Numbered from the stretch's first letter, positions 38,257 through 47,340 are shown. The stretch: 64,000 bases of DNA from Leisingera sp. NJS204 (GCF_004123675.1 NZ_CP035417.1:797501-861500); one strand, 5' to 3'. Notes: a model not told the origin generated them from the letters alone. Translations and numbers: made by a program.

Positions 38257-39687
38257 ATGACGCAAACCGTGGAAATTCCGCTGTGGTTATTCATGCTGAT
38301 CGTGGGCTTCGCCGCGGTGACTTTTGCCTCGCATTTTCTGTTTCCTTCGGTGCGCTGGTTTTTCCGGCGGCGTCTGGAGCGCGCGGTGGCGCGGCTGAAC
38401 AAGCGGCTTGAACGCCCGATTGAGCCGTTCAAGCTGGCCCGGCGCCACGACATGATTCAGCGGCTGATCCACGATCCGCAGGTCGCGCAGGCAGCGGCGG
38501 ATCACGCAGCGGCAGAAGGTATTCCCGAAAACGTGGCGTTTGAACAGGTGCGCCGCTATGCCCGCGAGATCGTGCCCGGGTTTTCCGCTTTTGCCTATTT
38601 CGGCCTCGCCATCCGCGCGGCGCGGCTGTTGTCCAATACGGTCTACAGGGTGCGGCTGGGCCATCAGGACGAGGCGGCGCTGCGCGCCATCGACCCAAAT
38701 GCAACGGTGGTCTTTGTGATGAACCACCGTTCGAACATGGACTATGTGCTGGTCACTTATCTGGCGGCGGATCGCACGGCGCTGTCTTATGCGGTGGGGG
38801 AGTGGGCGCGGGTCTGGCCGCTGTCACGTCTGATCCGGGCGATGGGCGCCTATTTTATCCGCCGCCGTTCGCGCAATGATCTCTACCGCAAAGTGCTGGC
38901 CTCCTATGTGCGGCTGGCAACCCGCGGCGGATCCACCCAGGCGATGTTTCCCGAAGGGGGCCTAAGCCTGGACGGTGCCATTGCTGCACCCAAGCTGGGC
39001 CTGCTGAAGTATATTGTCGAAGGTTATGACCCGGAGGGGCGCGATGTGGTCTTTGTGCCGGTGGCGTTGAATTACGACCGGGTGCTGGAAGACAGGATCC
39101 TGACCTCTGCTGCCAAGGATGGCGATCGCAGGTTCCGGGCCCGCATCGGCCTGGTGGCGCTGCGGCTGCTGCGGCTGTTGTGGCTGTGGATGACCGGGCG
39201 TTACCACCGTTCGGGCTATGCCGGAGTGAACTTTGGCCGCCCCCTCAGCCTGGCCACGTTTGGCGCCGGGCGGGACGGGGACATGACCAAGCCGCTGGGG
39301 CGTGAATTGATGGCACGGATCAGCACCATTGTCCCGGTTCTGCCGGTGCCGCTGATTGCCGCCATCCTGCAGCAGCACGGTCCCCTCAGCCGTGCCGCGG
39401 TTGAGCATCAGCTGGCGGATCTGATTGCGGCGATGCCGCTGGCCCATGTCCACATGCCGCGGGAAAACCTGGCCTATGCCGCGGACGCAGGGCTGAGGCA
39501 GCTGGCGCGGCGCGGTCTTATCACCGAGAACAACGGGCGGTTCAGCCCGGTCGCGGCGCGGCGCGATCTGCTGGCCTTCTATGCCAATTCGATCCGCCAC
39601 CTGTTGCCTCGAAACGGTCCGAACGCGGATGGCGGCGACGGTTTTTCTGCACCTGCCAAGGACAATGCTGCATCTGCAGGGTCATAA
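38257..39687 (+). CDS. Glycerol-3-phosphate acyltransferase-like (PlsB family)
   Basis: A 476-residue protein with an N-terminal membrane helix. The acyltransferase motifs are NHRSNMDYVL (HxxxxD) near residue 150, then GAYFIRRRS, and FPEGGLSLDG near 232. The C-terminal half with VPLIAAILQQHG and ARRGLI resembles the PlsB-type helical tail. It probably acylates glycerol-3-phosphate for membrane lipid. ATG at 38257 is favoured because the helix starts there. Confidence 0.78.
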   Translation: MTQTVEIPLWLFMLIVGFAAVTFASHFLFPSVRWFFRRRLERAVARLNKRLERPIEPFKLARRHDMIQRLIHDPQVAQAAADHAAAEGIPENVAFEQVRRYAREIVPGFSAFAYFGLAIRAARLLSNTVYRVRLGHQDEAALRAIDPNATVVFVMNHRSNMDYVLVTYLAADRTALSYAVGEWARVWPLSRLIRAMGAYFIRRRSRNDLYRKVLASYVRLATRGGSTQAMFPEGGLSLDGAIAAPKLGLLKYIVEGYDPEGRDVVFVPVALNYDRVLEDRILTSAAKDGDRRFRARIGLVALRLLRLLWLWMTGRYHRSGYAGVNFGRPLSLATFGAGRDGDMTKPLGRELMARISTIVPVLPVPLIAAILQQHGPLSRAAVEHQLADLIAAMPLAHVHMPRENLAYAADAGLRQLARRGLITENNGRFSPVAARRDLLAFYANSIRHLLPRNGPNADGGDGFSAPAKDNAASAGS

Positions 39688-39799
39688 AGTTACCCATACT
39701 TGCCAAAAGAGGTTGCAATATTACCTTCTCAATCCTATCCCTCAGGTAACCGCTGCGATTCTGCACCGCGGCAATTGACAGGATGCAAAGGAGGCCATC

Positions 39800-41086
39800 A
39801 TGGCATTGGATACCCAGACTGACGTCATGTCGTACGAGGCGCCCGAGAAAGATCTCTATGAGATGGGCGAAATGCCCCCGATGGGATATGTGCCCAAAAA
39901 GATGTACGCATGGGCGATCCGCAAGGAACGCCACGGCGAGCCGAACACTGCGATGGAGCAGGAAGTGGTCGACGTGCCCGAGCTGGACAGCAACGAAGTG
40001 CTGGTTCTGGTGATGGCGGCGGGCGTCAACTACAATGGCGTCTGGGCCTCCCTCGGCACGCCGATCTCACCCTTTGACGGCCACAAGGCGCCTTATCACA
40101 TTGCCGGTTCCGATGCTGCCGGCATCGTCTGGGCGGTCGGCTCCAAAGTCACCCGCTGGAAAGTCGGCGACGAGGTGGTGATCCACTGCAACCAGGACGA
40201 CGGCGACGACGAGGAATGCAACGGCGGCGATCCGATGTTCTCGACCAGCCAGCGGATCTGGGGCTATGAGACCCCGGACGGTTCGTTCGCTCAGTTCACC
40301 AATGTGCAGGCCCAGCAGCTGATGCCGCGCCCCAAGCACCTGACCTGGGAAGAAAGCGCCTGCTACACGCTGACGCTCGCCACCGCTTACCGGATGCTGT
40401 TCGGCCACGAGCCGCATGACCTGAAGCCGGGCCAGAACGTGCTGGTCTGGGGCGCTTCGGGCGGCCTGGGGTCTTATGCGATCCAGCTGATCAACACGGC
40501 CGGCGCCAACGCCATCGGCGTGATCTCGGATGAAAGCAAGCGCGACTTTGTCATGGGGCTGGGCGCCAAGGGCGTTCTGAACCGCAAGGACTTCAATTGC
40601 TGGGGACAAATGCCCACAGTGAACACCCCCGAATACGCTGCCTGGTTCAAGGAAGCGCGTAAATTCGGCAAAGCGATCTGGGACATCACCGGCAAAGGCG
40701 TAAACGTCGACATGGTGTTCGAACATCCCGGCGAGAGCACTTTTCCAGTCTCGACTTTCGTCTGTAAAAAGGGCGGCATGGTTGTGATCTGCGCGGGCAC
40801 CACCGGCTATAACCTGACCTTTGACGTGCGCTACATGTGGATGCATCAGAAACGTTTGCAGGGTTCGCATTTTGCCCATCTCAAGCAGGCCGCGTCTGCA
40901 AACAAACTGATGGTCGAGCGCCGCCTGGATCCCTGCATGTCCGAAGTCTTTACCTGGAACGATCTGCCGGAGGCGCATATGAAGATGCTGCGCAACGAGC
41001 ACCTTCCCGGCAACATGTCGGTACTGGTTCAGGCGCCGAAGACCGGCCTGCGCACCCTTCAGGATGTGCTCGACGCCAAAGGCTGA
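39800..41086 (+). CDS. ccr: Crotonyl-CoA carboxylase/reductase
   Basis: A 428-residue MDR-superfamily enzyme that reductively carboxylates crotonyl-CoA to ethylmalonyl-CoA with NADPH and CO2. AAGVNYNGVWASLGTPISPFD and HIAGSDAAGIVW are typical of Ccr. WGASGGLGSYAIQL binds NADPH. The acidic CNQDDGDDEECNGGDPM loop is also characteristic. AAAGGAGG lies before the ATG. It is the key entry step of the ethylmalonyl-CoA pathway. A hairpin with a T-run follows. Confidence 0.96.
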   Translation: MALDTQTDVMSYEAPEKDLYEMGEMPPMGYVPKKMYAWAIRKERHGEPNTAMEQEVVDVPELDSNEVLVLVMAAGVNYNGVWASLGTPISPFDGHKAPYHIAGSDAAGIVWAVGSKVTRWKVGDEVVIHCNQDDGDDEECNGGDPMFSTSQRIWGYETPDGSFAQFTNVQAQQLMPRPKHLTWEESACYTLTLATAYRMLFGHEPHDLKPGQNVLVWGASGGLGSYAIQLINTAGANAIGVISDESKRDFVMGLGAKGVLNRKDFNCWGQMPTVNTPEYAAWFKEARKFGKAIWDITGKGVNVDMVFEHPGESTFPVSTFVCKKGGMVVICAGTTGYNLTFDVRYMWMHQKRLQGSHFAHLKQAASANKLMVERRLDPCMSEVFTWNDLPEAHMKMLRNEHLPGNMSVLVQAPKTGLRTLQDVLDAKG

Positions 41087-41119
41087 TTTGCCGGCGCGTC
41101 CAGGATGGACTGAAATCTC

Positions 41120-41154
41120 CCCGCGAATCACATATGTGCTTCGCGGGTTTTTTT
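41120..41154 (+). terminator. Rho-independent terminator of ccr
   Basis: CCCGCGAA (41120-41127) pairs with TTCGCGGG (41140-41147), and the loop contains CACATATGTG. TTTTTTT follows at 41148-41154. It ends ccr before the quorum-sensing genes. Confidence 0.93.
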
Positions 41155-41440
41155 GTAATTTTATCCGTTTCAGGAAGTTAACCGCTGCGCCCTCCCTATT
41201 TCTGGGGAGGCGCGGTTCGCAGGCCGCGAAATTATGTTGTTGGTGTTGCGCTCCCGGCGCAATACCCGCGCAATCGGATGCCTGGCAGCAGTAAACTGCC
41301 CAAACCCTTGAGGTTGTCATTGACCGCACAAAGCCCCGCACTGCAAAAGAACAACAGTTGTCTGCAACGAACCCCGAGACAGCCTTGCTGGTTGTGAATA
41401 GCCGGATCGGGCAGGCTCTGGACTGAACTGGTATACGGCA
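41155..41440. other. Spacer between ccr and luxR
   Basis: About 286 bases with no gene. A GCGCCCTCCC...GGGGAGGCGC stem-loop lies at about 41187-41213. ACAACAGTTGT at 41351-41361 is an 11-base palindrome 79 bases before luxR and might be an operator, although it is shorter than a classical lux box. Nothing else is recognised. Confidence 0.4.
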
Positions 41441-42160
41441 ATGGCACATAAGGCAGAGTTGGACCGCATTCTGGAGGCGCTTGACGCCACCAAGACCCTT
41501 GACGGGCTGCAATTGATTATTGACCAGGTGCGCGGCGTGTTCGGGGTTGATCATGCCATGTATCACTGGGTCGACAGCGCCGGCGACCACTACCATTTCG
41601 GCACCTATCCGCAGGCTTGGGTCGAGCGCTACCAGGAAATGGCCTATGTGCGGGTCGATCCGGTGGTGGCCGGCTGCTATCAGCGGTTCCACCCGGTTGA
41701 CTGGAAGCGGCTGGACTGGTCGCCGAAACCGGCTCGCGAGTTCCTGAAAGACGCGCTGGAGCATGGGGTCGGCAACCAGGGCTACTCAATTCCGATCCGC
41801 GGGCCGAACGGGCAATTTGCGGTGTTTACCGTCAGCCATAATTGCGACGACGAGACCTGGGAAAAGCTCACGGAACGCTGCAGCCGCGATATGATCCTGA
41901 TGGCACATTATTTCAACCGGAAGGCGCTTGAGTTTGAGCCCAGCCGCAGCCCGGAGCAGGCTCAGCCGCTGTCGCCGCGTGAAGTGGACGCCCTGACATT
42001 GCTGGCTATCGGTTACAGCCGTGCACAGGTGGCAAAAACCCTGTCAATCTCCGAGCACACGCTGCGTGTCTATATTGAAAGTGCCCGGTTCAAGCTTGGT
42101 GCAATCAATACGACGCACGCCATTGCCCGGGCCATGACACTCGGTTTTATTGTAGTTTAA
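41441..42160 (+). CDS. LuxR-family acyl-homoserine-lactone-responsive regulator
   Basis: A 239-residue quorum-sensing regulator. The autoinducer domain (about 10-160) has FGTYPQAWVERYQEMAYVRVDPV with the conserved W, Y and D residues. The C-terminal LuxR helix-turn-helix is LSPREVDALTLLAIGYSRAQVAKTLSIS near 176-203. It is followed 93 bases later by luxI, so the pair is a complete circuit. The ribosome site before the ATG is weak. The regulated genes are unknown. Confidence 0.9.
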   Translation: MAHKAELDRILEALDATKTLDGLQLIIDQVRGVFGVDHAMYHWVDSAGDHYHFGTYPQAWVERYQEMAYVRVDPVVAGCYQRFHPVDWKRLDWSPKPAREFLKDALEHGVGNQGYSIPIRGPNGQFAVFTVSHNCDDETWEKLTERCSRDMILMAHYFNRKALEFEPSRSPEQAQPLSPREVDALTLLAIGYSRAQVAKTLSISEHTLRVYIESARFKLGAINTTHAIARAMTLGFIVV

Positions 42161-42162
42161 CG

Positions 42163-42196
42163 TCAGAGTGTGACGGTCTTTGTAAATACACTCTGA
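42163..42196 (+). promoter_or_regulatory. 9-bp inverted repeat just after the luxR stop
   Basis: TCAGAGTGT (42163-42171) and ACACTCTGA (42188-42196) are perfect complements with a 16-base spacer. It starts two bases past the luxR stop codon and 58 bases before luxI. No T-run follows. It could be an operator for the LuxR protein or a leader hairpin. Confidence 0.45.
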
Positions 42197-42220
42197 AATT
42201 GCATTTCGCAGGCGTAATCT

Positions 42221-42247
42221 GTCCCCACTGATCTACCAGAAGGGGAC
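42221..42247 (+). promoter_or_regulatory. Leader hairpin covering the luxI ribosome site
   Basis: GTCCCC (42221-42226) pairs with GGGGAC (42242-42247), with a 15-base loop. The right arm overlaps the AAGGGG ribosome site (42240-42245) of luxI at 42254. Folding would hide the site, so translation control is possible. Function is inferred. Confidence 0.45.
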
Positions 42248-42253
42248 TAATCA

Positions 42254-42895
42254 ATGCTTCGCTATATCTACGGCCATGATCTTCACAACCATGCAGACCT
42301 TGCACACACAATGTTCCGCGACCGTGCGGATCAATTCCAGGCCCGGCTGGGCTGGGAGGTGCAGGTGGACCGCAAGGGGGAGGAGCGCGACCAGTACGAC
42401 CAGCTGGATCCGCTCTATGTGGTCTGGGAAATGCCGGATGGCAGCCATGGCGGCTCGATGCGGTTTCTTCCGACCACTGGCCCGGTGATGGTCAATGACG
42501 TCTTTCTTGACCTGGCCGGCGGGGTGCCGATCTGCAGCCCGCTGATCTGGGAATGCACCCGCTTCTGCCTGTCACGCGACGCGGGCGTCAATGTGGCGGG
42601 GGCGCTGACCCTGGGCGGGGTCGAGATCATGCGCAATTTTTCCGTCGCGCATTTCGCCGGGGTCTTTGACCGGCGCATGGTGCGGATCTACCGCAGCCTC
42701 GGCTTCAGCCCGGACATCATCGGCACCCAGGGCGAAGGCCGTGAACGGATCTGCCTCGGCCTGTGGGAATACACGCCTGAGGTCTATCTGAACGTCGCCT
42801 CCAAGGCCGGGATTGCCCCTGATCTGTCGCAGCTCTGGTTCGATCGGTCCTTTGGCAGTGCCAGTGCAGCAGCACCCATGGCTCTCACCGGCTGA
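42254..42895 (+). CDS. Acyl-homoserine-lactone synthase, LuxI family
   Basis: A 213-residue LuxI enzyme that makes an N-acyl-homoserine lactone from SAM and acyl-ACP. The conserved residues are in place: R24, F28, W34, D46, D49, R70, F84, E100 and R103. AAGGGG lies before the ATG but inside a hairpin. It is the partner of the LuxR gene upstream. The acyl chain cannot be read from sequence. Confidence 0.93.
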   Translation: MLRYIYGHDLHNHADLAHTMFRDRADQFQARLGWEVQVDRKGEERDQYDQLDPLYVVWEMPDGSHGGSMRFLPTTGPVMVNDVFLDLAGGVPICSPLIWECTRFCLSRDAGVNVAGALTLGGVEIMRNFSVAHFAGVFDRRMVRIYRSLGFSPDIIGTQGEGRERICLGLWEYTPEVYLNVASKAGIAPDLSQLWFDRSFGSASAAAPMALTG

Positions 42896-42958
42896 TTGAG
42901 GCGAAATCCGGGGCCGGATCCTCTGGCGGACCCGGTCCCGCGGCTGTAGGGTCGCGCA

Positions 42959-44497
42959 ATGACAGCTCTGCCCGTACAGTTCTCCGACGACCAGGCCACC
43001 GCTTTTGACAGCGTGACCGAACTCCTGCGCAAGGCAGGGGTGGATCTTGATGACGGGTTGCTGCACCCGCCCCGCGGCGACGCCGGGGTGATGGCAGTGA
43101 TCGGCAAGGCTGGATCGGGCAAGACGCTGCTGCTGGCCGAGCTGTACAAGGCGCTGGAGCAGGCCGGGGTCGAGGTCGTCTCCGGCGACTATGAAAGCCG
43201 CAAGAAGAGCGACGACCGCCGCACCCTGGCGATCCTGGCGCCAACCAACAAGGCCGCCAGCGTGCTGCGCCTGCGCGGCGTGCCCGCGACCACCATTCAC
43301 CGCATTCTTTACACACCGGTCTATGACCCGGAATACGAACGCATCGCTGAATGGCTGGCGGGGCAGGGGGACAAGCCCGAGATTGAAGGGCTGACCGAGG
43401 AAGCCCTGGCCCGCGCGGCTGCGTTCTTTGAGAAAAACAAATCGATCCCCGGCGCCCTGGCGGCCGCGGGCCTGCGCGGCTCGGACTTCATCACCGGCTG
43501 GAAACGGCGTGAGGAGCCACTGGACATCGGCTTTGTCGACGAAGCCTCGATGCTGGACGACCGCCAGTTCGAGGACCTGAAGGAGATTTTCCCCAATCTG
43601 GTGCTGTTTGGCGACCCGGCGCAGCTGGCCCCGGTCAATCAGTCAGGCTCAATGGTGTTTGATACGCTGCCGGAGCCGCAGCGCCTGATCCTGAACCGCA
43701 TCCACCGGCAAGAGGCTGGCAATCCGATCCTGGATCTTGCCCACGCATTGGCCGACCCGGAGCTGCGGTTCGAGGATTTTGAGCGGATGATCGAAGACAC
43801 CGCCCGGCGCGACGACCGTGTGGTTTGGGGCCAGCGGGTTGAGGTTGACCTGATGGCGCGCTCACCGGTGCTGGTATGGCGTAACAACACAAGAATCCGG
43901 CTGATCAATGCCTTCCGGAATGTCCACGGCGCTCCGGAGGATGCGCTGATCGCCGGAGAGCCATTGATTTGCGACGGTATCGAACTGCCGATGAAACACC
44001 GCAAGAAACGCTTGGATCTGGAGGCCCGCGGGCTGATCAAGGGCGCCCAGGTGATCTTTCTCGGCGCCGGCCGTAAACCCGGATTCTCCCGCTTGCATGT
44101 GATGGGGGCCGAGGATCCGCAGGTCTCTGCGGCCTCTATCGTGAAAATCGAAAAGCCGGACGAGGAAGAGCCGTTCATCCCCTACGCCGCCCGCATGGGC
44201 GCCACTTTCCTGCATGGTGCGGCGGTGACCATCCACAAGGCGCAAGGCTCGCAATGGGACACCACTCAGGTGTTTGCCCCGGATATCTATGCCGCCGCCC
44301 GCATGGGCCGGGTCGAAGCAGGCCAGCCGCTGTGGAAGCGCCTCGCCTATGTGGCGATCACCCGGGCGCAGGAGCGGCTGATCTGGGTGGTGCGCAACCG
44401 ATTGGCCAAACCGTCGGGCCCATTGCAGGTGGATGACCTGAAGGCGGTGCCAGCCGCCGCGCTGACGCTGGAGACGCAGGAGAATACCCCGGCATGA
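42959..44497 (+). CDS. RecD/Dda-like SF1 helicase
   Basis: A 512-residue ATPase. Walker A is VIGKAGSGKTLL near residue 46 and Walker B is IGFVDEAS near 190. APTNKAA, FGDPAQLAPV, an RIHRQ motif, IHKAQGSQWD and YVAITRAQERL complete the RecD-type SF1 set. It likely unwinds DNA 5' to 3'. It is followed by an SDR gene with an ATGA overlap. Cellular role is unknown. Confidence 0.85.
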   Translation: MTALPVQFSDDQATAFDSVTELLRKAGVDLDDGLLHPPRGDAGVMAVIGKAGSGKTLLLAELYKALEQAGVEVVSGDYESRKKSDDRRTLAILAPTNKAASVLRLRGVPATTIHRILYTPVYDPEYERIAEWLAGQGDKPEIEGLTEEALARAAAFFEKNKSIPGALAAAGLRGSDFITGWKRREEPLDIGFVDEASMLDDRQFEDLKEIFPNLVLFGDPAQLAPVNQSGSMVFDTLPEPQRLILNRIHRQEAGNPILDLAHALADPELRFEDFERMIEDTARRDDRVVWGQRVEVDLMARSPVLVWRNNTRIRLINAFRNVHGAPEDALIAGEPLICDGIELPMKHRKKRLDLEARGLIKGAQVIFLGAGRKPGFSRLHVMGAEDPQVSAASIVKIEKPDEEEPFIPYAARMGATFLHGAAVTIHKAQGSQWDTTQVFAPDIYAAARMGRVEAGQPLWKRLAYVAITRAQERLIWVVRNRLAKPSGPLQVDDLKAVPAAALTLETQENTPA

Positions 44498-45231
44498 GCA
44501 AATCCATCCTGATCACCGGCGCCAGCTCAGGCATCGGCCGTGCCGTCGCAGAACTGTTCCTGACGGAAGGCTGGCAGGTTGGCCTGCTGGCGCGCCGCGC
44601 GGACAAGCTGCAGCAGGTGGCACAGGGCCGCACGGGCGCCCATGTGCTGCCAGCGGATGTGACCGACCCGGCGGCTGTGGATCATGCGGTGAACAGCTTT
44701 GCCATGGCGGCGGGGCGGCTGGACGTTCTGTTCAACAACGCTGGCATCTTCACCCCGCCCGGCACCATTGATGAAATCCCGTTGGAAGACTGGTTTGCCT
44801 CCGTCAATGTGAACCTCACAGGCATGTACCTGACCGCCCGAGCGTGTTTCCGACAGATGCGGCAGCAATCGCCGCAGGGCGGGCGGATCATCAACAACGG
44901 CTCAATCGCCGCCCATGTCCCGCGGCCCCATTCGGCGCCTTATGCGGCCACCAAGGCAGCGATCACCGGCCTCACCAAAAGCCTGTCACTGGACGGCCGC
45001 CCCTTTGATATCGCCTGCGGCCAGATCGATATCGGCAACACCAGGACCCCGATGGTCGAAGACCTGAGCCAGCGTCACGCCGTCGCCAACCCTGGTGCCG
45101 AACCGATGCATACATTTGCGGTGGAGGATGCAGCAAACTCAGTGCTGCATATGGCAAGTTTGCCGCTGGAGGCGAATGTTCAGTTCATGACGGTGATGGC
45201 GGCCAAGATGCCCTATATCGGCCGCGGCTGA
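44494..45231 (+). CDS. Short-chain dehydrogenase/reductase
   Basis: A 245-residue SDR oxidoreductase. TGASSGIGRAVAE at the N-terminus binds NAD(P). NNAG near residue 82, then a serine in NNGSIAAH and the catalytic YAATKAAI complete the active site. ATGA overlaps the helicase stop, so the two are translationally coupled. Substrate unknown. Confidence 0.9.
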   Translation: MSKSILITGASSGIGRAVAELFLTEGWQVGLLARRADKLQQVAQGRTGAHVLPADVTDPAAVDHAVNSFAMAAGRLDVLFNNAGIFTPPGTIDEIPLEDWFASVNVNLTGMYLTARACFRQMRQQSPQGGRIINNGSIAAHVPRPHSAPYAATKAAITGLTKSLSLDGRPFDIACGQIDIGNTRTPMVEDLSQRHAVANPGAEPMHTFAVEDAANSVLHMASLPLEANVQFMTVMAAKMPYIGRG

Positions 45232-45234
45232 TGT

Positions 45235-45324
45235 CTCCCGCCCGTCACCGGCGCATTGGATATGCGCCGCTCCCGTCGGGCGTGGCGCTGCGCTGGCGCG
45301 CTGCGCGCCTCCGGCGGGAGTACT
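45235..45324. repeat. Dispersed palindromic element, copy E, with adjacent hairpins
   Basis: Starts CTCCCGCCCGTC and ends CCGGCGGGAGTA. The inside holds GCGC-rich stems. Roseobacter genomes often carry such GGCGGGAGTA ends between genes. Further hairpins (GGCCGTACGGCC, AGGGGCAGGCCCCTCT) continue to the TIGR02186 stop at 45410 and may terminate the converging genes. Confidence 0.5.
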
Positions 45325-45409
45325 TCCGCAAAGAAGGACCAGGGGGCTTCTTTCTGGTCAAAATACCCCGGGGTGAATTGGCCGTACGGCCAAGAGGGGC
45401 AGGCCCCTC

Positions 45410-46195
45410 TTACCGGTTCCGAAGCAGGCTGAAGGCCGCGGAGGCGCCCCAGCCGGAGGCGATCGCAATGGCCAATGCCATCAGGCCATAGAGAAACGGT
45501 TGCTCGCGGGACATCGAAAACAGGAACCGTTCCAGCCCCACTTTGCGCACATCGATTGTGGTCTCGTAACTGGACACAACCTCGCCGCCGCGGGTCAGAA
45601 AGATGCGGGTCTGGTAATCGCCTTCAGTCAGGTCCGCCGGCATTTCGATGGCGGTGCGGAACAGGGTCTGCTCATCCACTGCGACAGTGTTTTCCCGCAG
45701 CGAGTAGAGCCCGTTGTCCTCGCGGATGCGCACCACCGCGTCAGCAAAGGACTGGGCGCCGCGGATGTGCATTGCCGCACCGACCGATCGGATGGCCCGT
45801 TCGATGGACACCCGGAAACGCAGATCTTCGGTATCCGTCAGCACCTGGGCAAACGGTGCGCTGGTGGCTACCGCATAGAAAGCCGGGGCCGAGTCGACCA
45901 GCACGCTGTCCACATTGACCCAGATGCCCAGTTTCTTTTCCTTGCGGCGCACCATGACTGCCGGGGCAGGGCCGGACACTGTGACGATCACTTCCAGCGG
46001 ATCCTCCGACGGGATCGGGCTTTCGCGCTTCACCGCGCCAAAAATCAGAATCTCCGAACCATCGAAAGTGGCGGTGATCGCAACGCGGTCCTGGCTGAGG
46101 CCCAGAACAACTTCTTCCTTGGCGGCCTGGGCCGCTGACTGCGGCAGCAGTGCCAGGGCGGCAGCTGTGAGGGCGGACATAAGCAGCTTGCGCAT
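45410..46195 (-). CDS. TIGR02186 family protein, partner of a TauE exporter
   Basis: A 261-residue exported, membrane-anchored protein. The signal peptide ends near AAQAAKEE. LSQDRVAITATFDGSEILIFGAVKRE and RRKEKKLGIWVN are typical of TIGR02186. A C-terminal helix at about 233-255 anchors it. It starts two bases after the TauE stop. The family is known to accompany TauE exporters; its role is unknown. Confidence 0.88.
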   Translation of the reverse strand: MRKLLMSALTAAALALLPQSAAQAAKEEVVLGLSQDRVAITATFDGSEILIFGAVKRESPIPSEDPLEVIVTVSGPAPAVMVRRKEKKLGIWVNVDSVLVDSAPAFYAVATSAPFAQVLTDTEDLRFRVSIERAIRSVGAAMHIRGAQSFADAVVRIREDNGLYSLRENTVAVDEQTLFRTAIEMPADLTEGDYQTRIFLTRGGEVVSSYETTIDVRKVGLERFLFSMSREQPFLYGLMALAIAIASGWGASAAFSLLRNR

Positions 46196-46197
46196 GA

Positions 46198-47121
46198 TCA
46201 GTGGCCTCCCGCAGCGCCAAGCGAGTACAGCTCAGCCGGTTGCAGCAGCAGCTCAAGCCCCAGCTTGACGCAGACGATGATCACCATCAGCGCCAGCAGG
46301 ATGCGCAGCTGTTCGGCCTTGAGGTAGACACCGATGCGGGTGCCGATCTGGGCGCCGATCACGCCGCCGACCAGCAGCAGCACTGCCAGAACGATGTCCA
46401 CCGTATAGTTGGTGGTGGCATGCAGCATGGTGGTGAAAGCGGTGACCGTGATGATCTGGAACAGCGAGGTGCCAACAACCACTTTGGTCGGCATGCCGAG
46501 GATGTAGATCATCGCAGGCACCATGATGAAACCACCGCCGACCCCCATGATCGCGGCCAGAATGCCGACGCAGATGCCGACCAGCACCGGCGGGATCACC
46601 GAGATATAGAGGCCCGAGGTGCGGAACCGCATCTTGAATGGCAGCGCATGCACCCAGCTGCGCTGGCGCCGTGCTGCAGGGGCCGCGCCGCCCGCTTTCT
46701 TGGATTTGCGGATGGCATTCAGGCTTTCGATGAACATCAACGCGCCGACCACACCCAGGAAGACGACATAGCAAAGCTTGACCAGCAGATCGACTTGGCC
46801 AAGCGCCTTGAGGTAGTTGAACACCACCACCCCAAGCGCCGCGCCCATCAGGCCGCCGGCCTGCAGCACAAGTCCCATCTTGATATCGACGGTGCGCCTT
46901 CGGAAATGCGCCAGCACCCCGGAAAAGGACGAGGCGACAATCTGGTTCGCTTCCGTGGCCACCGCCACGGCCGGCGGGATGCCGATGAAAAACAACAGCG
47001 GTGTCATCAGAAAGCCGCCGCCGACTCCGAACATGCCCGAGAGAACCCCGACCATTCCCCCGAGGCCCAGGAGAAGGAAGGCATTGACCGAGACCTCAGC
47101 TATGGGAAGGTATATCTGCAT
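46198..47121 (-). CDS. TauE/SafE family exporter
   Basis: A 307-residue membrane protein with about eight helices. The duplicated motif GMFGVGGGFLMTPLL near residue 29 and AIMGVGGGFIMVPAM near 195 is the TauE/SafE signature. AAGGACC precedes the ATG closely. With the TIGR02186 protein it likely exports sulfite or an organosulfur anion. It differs from the shorter TauE at 13.4 kb. Confidence 0.9.
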   Translation of the reverse strand: MQIYLPIAEVSVNAFLLLGLGGMVGVLSGMFGVGGGFLMTPLLFFIGIPPAVAVATEANQIVASSFSGVLAHFRRRTVDIKMGLVLQAGGLMGAALGVVVFNYLKALGQVDLLVKLCYVVFLGVVGALMFIESLNAIRKSKKAGGAAPAARRQRSWVHALPFKMRFRTSGLYISVIPPVLVGICVGILAAIMGVGGGFIMVPAMIYILGMPTKVVVGTSLFQIITVTAFTTMLHATTNYTVDIVLAVLLLVGGVIGAQIGTRIGVYLKAEQLRILLALMVIIVCVKLGLELLLQPAELYSLGAAGGH

Positions 47122-47240
47122 GGTCCTTGTTAAACCGCAGTTCGTTCAGAAATCAATGATCTATGCCGCTCTGCAGCGTGCAGGACTGATTTGACGCATC
47201 AAACTGGACTTATCGCTGGGTTTGCGGAACGGGGACAGGC

Positions 47241-47340
47241 GGGACGCTCCCGCGCCCGCAGGAGATGGCTGCGCCAATCCCCTTGGCGGCCTTGGGCCGG
47301 GCACCGCACTGCGTGCGGAGCAACGGGGGCCTGCTGTGAC
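47241..47340. repeat. Dispersed palindromic element, copy B
   Basis: Contains CTCCCGCGCCCGCAGG (47247-47262), identical to copy A. CCCCTTGGCGGCCTTGGGCC then matches copy C closely. Long stems are less perfect than in copy A. It lies between the TauE and the nucleoside transporter operons. Confidence 0.55.

Noticed and set aside
39800-41086. Possible simple zinc-type alcohol dehydrogenase or quinone reductase in place of Ccr.
   Set aside because: The acidic CNQDDGDDEECNGGD loop, the full 428-residue length and the nearby ecm support crotonyl-CoA carboxylase/reductase.
42959-45231. Helicase plus SDR pair as a possible defence module next to quorum sensing.
   Set aside because: There is no nuclease, toxin or other defence domain. 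The helicase is a single RecD-like protein and the SDR is metabolic in type.
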